Source of the DNA: Streptantibioticus_A sp037034305
GTDB lineage: Bacteria > Actinomycetota > Actinomycetes > Streptomycetales > Streptomycetaceae
Direction of reading: 5' to 3'
NCBI GenBank assembly: GCA_037034305.1
Contig: JBAGJY010000001.1
Span: 434,001 to 498,000, forward strand
Length of the DNA stretch: 64,000 bases
Positions 60,814-64,000 of the stretch are shown here, one piece after another. The notes beneath the pieces are model-generated. The model was given only the letters and a program-made list of their open reading frames with translations, searched no databases and was not told where the DNA came from. Numbering within the stretch: position 1 is the stretch's first letter; each line of letters opens with the position of its first letter. Made by a program: the position numbers and the translations under genes.

Positions 60814-62925
60814 TCACTGGTTGTTGGTGTCGCCCTGGGCCTGGATGGCGGTGATGGCAACGGTGTTGACGATGTCCTGGACCAGCGCTCCGCGTGACAG
60901 GTCGTTGACGGGCTTGCGCAGACCCTGGAGCACCGGGCCGACGGCGATCGCGCCCGCCGAGCGCTGCACCGCCTTGTAGGTGTTGTTGCCGGTGTTCAGG
61001 TCCGGGAAGATCAGCACCGTCGCCCGGCCCGCCACCTGGGAGCCCGGCAGCTTGGTCGCCGCGACCGCCGGGTCGACCGCCGCGTCGTACTGGATCGGGC
61101 CCTCGACCGCCAGGTCGGGGCGGCGTTCCCGGACCAGTTCGGTGGCCCGGCGCACCTTGTCCACGTCCGCGCCCGAGCCCGAGGTGCCGGTGGAGTACGA
61201 CAGCATCGCCACCCGCGGCTCCACCCCGAACCGGGCGGCGGTGGTGGCCGACTGGATCGCGATGTCCGCCAACTGCTCGGCGTTCGGGTCGGGGTTGACC
61301 GCGCAGTCGCCGTAGACCAGCACCTTGTCGGCCAGGCACATGAAGAACACCGACGAGACGATCGAGGCACCGGGCGAGGTCTTGATGATCTCGAAGGCGG
61401 GCCGGATGGTGGCCGCCGTGGAGTGCACCGCGCCGGAGACCATGCCGTCGGCCAGGCCCTCCTGCACCATCAGTGTGCCGAAGTACGACACGTCGGCGAC
61501 CACGTCGTGCGCCAGCTCCACCGTCATGCCCTTGTGGGCGCGCAGCTTGGCGTACAGCTCGGCGAAGTTCTCCCGCAGCGGTGAGGTCTGCGGGTCGACC
61601 ACCCGGGCGATGGCGCCGGTGCCGTGGTCCTCGACGTCCAGGCCGAGGTTGACGCCCAGCTCACCGGCGCGCCTGCGGATCGCGCCCGGGTCGCCCAGCA
61701 GCGTCAGGTCGCACACGTTGCGGCGCAGCAGCACCTCGGCGGCGCGCAGGATGCGCTCCTCGGTGCCCTCGGGCAGCACGACATGGCGGCGGCCGGAGCG
61801 GGCCCGCTCCAGCAGCTCGTGCTCGAACATCATCGGCGTCACCCGGGCGCTGCGGGCGACCGACAGCCGGTCGGTCAACTCGCCGGTGTCCACGTGCAGT
61901 TCGAACAGGCCGAGTGCGGTCTCCGCCTTGCGCGGCGTGGCCGCGGTCAGCCTGCCCTCCAGCGCGAACAGTTCGGCGGCGGTGGGGAAGGAGCCGCCCG
62001 GCACCGAGACCACCGGGGTGCCCGGCGCCAGCCGTTCGGCCAGCGCCACGATGTCCCGGCCGGGGCGCTCGTCCAGGGTGAGCAGCACGCCCGCGATGGC
62101 CGGCGCGCCCGCCGAGTGCGCGGCCAGCGAGCCGATGATCAGGTCCGCCCGGTCGCCGGGGGTGACCACCAGGCAGCCGGGGGTCAGGGCGGGCAGGAAC
62201 GTGGGCAGCATGGCGCCGCCGAAGACGAAGTCCATCACGTTGCGGGCCAGCCCGGCGTCATCGCCGAGCAGCACCTCGGCGCCGAGCTTCTGCACTACCT
62301 GCGCCACGGTCGGCGCGGACAGCGACGGCTCCTCGGGCAGTACGTAGACCGGCACCGGCAGACGGCTGGCCAGCCGCTCGGCGGCGATCTTGGCGGCCTC
62401 CGGGGAGACCCGGTTGGCGATCATGGCCAGGATGTAGCAGCCCTCGTCGGCGTAGGCGCGGTGGGCGTTGTGCACCTCGGCGACGACGGAGTCGGCGCTC
62501 TGGTCCAGGCCGCCGACGACCGGGAGCACGGAGGCGCCGAACTCGTTGGCCAGCCGGGCGTTGAGGTTCAGCTCGGCGGGCAGCTGGGTGTCGGCGTAGT
62601 CCGAGCCGAGGACCAGCACGAACTCGTACTCCCGGGCCACGGCGTGGAAGCCGTCGACCAGCCGGGAGACCAACTCCTCGGTGCCCTGCTCGGCGGCGAG
62701 CCGGGCGGCCTCGTCGTAGCCCAGGCCGTAGACGGTCGCCGGGTCCTGGGTGAGCCGGTAGCGGGCGCGCAGCAGTTCGAACAGCCGGTCCGGTCCCTCG
62801 TGCATCAGCGGCCGGAACACCCCCACCCGGTCGACCTGGCGGGTCAGCAGTTCCATGACCCCCAGTTCCACGACCTGGCGGCCGTCGCCGCGTCCGATCC
62901 CGGTCACGTACACGCTGCGCGTCAC
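60814..62925 (-). CDS. pta: Phosphate acetyltransferase (long form)
   Basis: Converts acetyl-CoA plus phosphate into acetyl phosphate plus CoA. The 703 residues have an N-terminal P-loop-like domain (about residues 1-210, VVELGVMELLTRQVDRVGVF), a central DRTGG domain (about 210-330) and the C-terminal PTA domain from about 375 (VLPEGTEERILRAAEVL near residue 385; SYSTGTSGSG near residue 577; VLIFPDLNTGNNTYKAVQR near residue 640). GTG 62925 has GGAG five bases upstream; ATG 62943 would add six residues. It is divergent from pfkA. Confidence 0.94.
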   Translation of the reverse strand: MTRSVYVTGIGRGDGRQVVELGVMELLTRQVDRVGVFRPLMHEGPDRLFELLRARYRLTQDPATVYGLGYDEAARLAAEQGTEELVSRLVDGFHAVAREYEFVLVLGSDYADTQLPAELNLNARLANEFGASVLPVVGGLDQSADSVVAEVHNAHRAYADEGCYILAMIANRVSPEAAKIAAERLASRLPVPVYVLPEEPSLSAPTVAQVVQKLGAEVLLGDDAGLARNVMDFVFGGAMLPTFLPALTPGCLVVTPGDRADLIIGSLAAHSAGAPAIAGVLLTLDERPGRDIVALAERLAPGTPVVSVPGGSFPTAAELFALEGRLTAATPRKAETALGLFELHVDTGELTDRLSVARSARVTPMMFEHELLERARSGRRHVVLPEGTEERILRAAEVLLRRNVCDLTLLGDPGAIRRRAGELGVNLGLDVEDHGTGAIARVVDPQTSPLRENFAELYAKLRAHKGMTVELAHDVVADVSYFGTLMVQEGLADGMVSGAVHSTAATIRPAFEIIKTSPGASIVSSVFFMCLADKVLVYGDCAVNPDPNAEQLADIAIQSATTAARFGVEPRVAMLSYSTGTSGSGADVDKVRRATELVRERRPDLAVEGPIQYDAAVDPAVAATKLPGSQVAGRATVLIFPDLNTGNNTYKAVQRSAGAIAVGPVLQGLRKPVNDLSRGALVQDIVNTVAITAIQAQGDTNNQ

Positions 62926-63069
62926 GCGTTCTCCATCCTTCATCGCGATCGCCGTATCGCGCCTGTTCTGCCCTTCGAAGCTAACCCGCGCCCCTGGGCG
63001 GCGCGCGCCGGGCCGGGGATGCGCGCCGGTCCCCGCCATCGCAAAGTTCTCATAAGGTATGAAGGATGT

Positions 63070-63090
63070 GGTAATCCGATCATGATTACC
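63070..63090. promoter_or_regulatory. Palindrome in the pta/pfkA divergent promoter region
   Basis: GGTAATC-N7-GATTACC (63070-63090) is a perfect seven-base inverted repeat in an AT-richer part of the gap, 61 bases before the pfkA start and 145 bases from the pta start. A regulator of central carbon metabolism may bind here. Confidence 0.55.
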
Positions 63091-63151
63091 CACCGTGATG
63101 CTCAGCCTCACGGAGACGGACGGCCGCCCCCGACCCAGGAGATTGACCGCG

Positions 63152-64000
63152 ATGCGCATCGGAGTCCTCACCGCCGGCGGTGACTGCCCGGGGCTGAACG
63201 CCGTGATCCGGTCGGTGGTGCACCGCGGCGTCACCGGGCACGGTGACGAGATCATCGGCTTCGAGGACGGTTTCAAGGGACTGCTGGAAGGCCGCTACCG
63301 CCCGCTGGACCTCAACGCGGTCAGCGGCATCCTGGCCCGCGGCGGCACCGTCCTCGGCTCCGCCCGGCTGGAGCGGGCCCGGCTGCACGAGGCCGCCGAC
63401 AACGCCGACGCGCTGTGCCGCAAGTACGGCATCGACGTGCTCATCCCGATCGGCGGTGAGGGCACCCTGACCGCCGCCCGGATGCTCGCCGACGCCGGAA
63501 TGCCGGTGGTCGGCGTGCCCAAGACGATCGACAACGACATCTCCGCCACCGACCGGACCTTCGGCTTCGACACCGCCGTCATGGTCGCCACCGAGGCCAT
63601 CGACCGGCTCAAGACCACCGCCGAGTCCCACCAGCGGGTGATGGTGGTCGAGGTGATGGGCCGCCACGCGGGCTGGATCGCCCTGGAGTCCGGCATGGCG
63701 GGCGGCGCGCACGGCATCTGCATCCCGGAGCGCCCGTTCGACCCGGCCGACCTGGTCGCCATGGTCGAGGAGCGGTTCGCCCGCGGCAAGAAGTTCGCCG
63801 TCGTCTGCGTCGCCGAGGGTGCCCACCCGATCCAGGGCACCATGGCCTACGGCTACGGCGAGATCGACGCGTACGGCCACGAGCGGTTCATGGGCATCGG
63901 CACCCGGCTCGCCGAGGAACTGGCCGCCCGGCTCGGCAAGGAGGCCCGGCCGGTCATCCTCGGCCACGTCCAGCGCGGTGGCGTGCCCACCGCGTACGAC
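63152..64000 (+). CDS. pfkA: 6-phosphofructokinase, 3' end beyond the window
   Basis: Commits fructose-6-phosphate to glycolysis. The 283 visible residues start MRIGVLTAGGDCPGLNAVIR, with IPIGGEGTLTAARML near residue 98, the catalytic PKTIDNDISATDRTFGFDTA near residue 123, MGRHAGWIALESGMAGGA near residue 166 and GHVQRGGVPTAYD at the window edge. Glycine at the position after GGE, where PPi-using enzymes have aspartate, favours ATP as donor. The reading frame is still open at base 64000. ATG 63152 follows AGGAGA. Confidence 0.94.
   Translation, partial: MRIGVLTAGGDCPGLNAVIRSVVHRGVTGHGDEIIGFEDGFKGLLEGRYRPLDLNAVSGILARGGTVLGSARLERARLHEAADNADALCRKYGIDVLIPIGGEGTLTAARMLADAGMPVVGVPKTIDNDISATDRTFGFDTAVMVATEAIDRLKTTAESHQRVMVVEVMGRHAGWIALESGMAGGAHGICIPERPFDPADLVAMVEERFARGKKFAVVCVAEGAHPIQGTMAYGYGEIDAYGHERFMGIGTRLAEELAARLGKEARPVILGHVQRGGVPTAYD

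Overview
The window is high-GC actinobacterial DNA with Streptomyces-like gene content: GTG, TTG and ATG starts, purine-rich ribosome sites, and an adjacent FilP/Scy pair of apical-growth coiled-coil proteins. From memory, the gene order follows the Streptomyces coelicolor chromosomal core around SCO5360-SCO5426. Species cannot be fixed from the sequence alone.

Layout. 0-4.3 kb: a tsaC-type tRNA modification gene, a low-molecular-weight phosphatase, glyA and a WecA-type lipid-carrier sugar-phosphate transferase. 4.4-12.4 kb: the complete F1Fo ATP synthase operon atpIBEFHAGDC, preceded by a strong match to a Rex redox operator and carrying structured gaps before atpA and atpC. 12.4-26.2 kb: a DUF2550 protein, a cobalamin adenosyltransferase, a Uma2 protein, a drug-type ABC exporter divergent from its TetR repressor, a 3-hydroxyacyl-CoA dehydrogenase, a STAS protein, a large membrane-anchored P-loop protein, nucS, several conserved actinobacterial genes and a second ABC-2 transporter. 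26.3-27.2 kb: a non-coding array of about 27 GC-rich hairpins. 27.3-32.2 kb: filP and scy. 32.3-40.3 kb: short-chain acyl-CoA metabolism (methylmalonyl-CoA epimerase, thiolase, MeaB GTPase, isobutyryl-CoA mutase large subunit icmA) with MarR regulators and small DUF3817, DUF2127 and thiamine-binding genes between them. 40.3-45.5 kb: a very long inverted repeat, a TetR gene, a thioredoxin-TPR co-chaperone and a three-gene secreted/membrane operon (DUF6230, DUF6114, Ser/Pro-rich protein). 45.6-57.7 kb: a surface-glycan block with three GT2-type enzymes (one fused to a CDP-glycerol glycerophosphotransferase domain), galE, a sugar nucleotidyltransferase, a polyprenol-phosphate sugar synthase and two multi-spanning GT-C-like proteins. 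58.0-64 kb: pyk, ackA and pta on the minus strand, with pfkA divergent and cut by the window end.

How they fit together. The cobalamin adenosyltransferase, MeaB and IcmA form a coenzyme-B12 mutase theme. The epimerase, thiolase and hydroxyacyl-CoA dehydrogenase feed the same acyl-CoA pools, which supply polyketide and fatty-acid precursors. pyk, pta, ackA and pfkA are central glycolysis and overflow metabolism.

The most unusual content is non-coding: a family of hairpins of the form GGGGGC-loop-GCCCCC that sits mainly at gene ends and is amplified into a tandem array upstream of one ABC transporter, a 185-bp inverted repeat downstream of icmA, and a dispersed element present twice. No rRNA, tRNA, CRISPR array, insertion sequence or prophage was seen.
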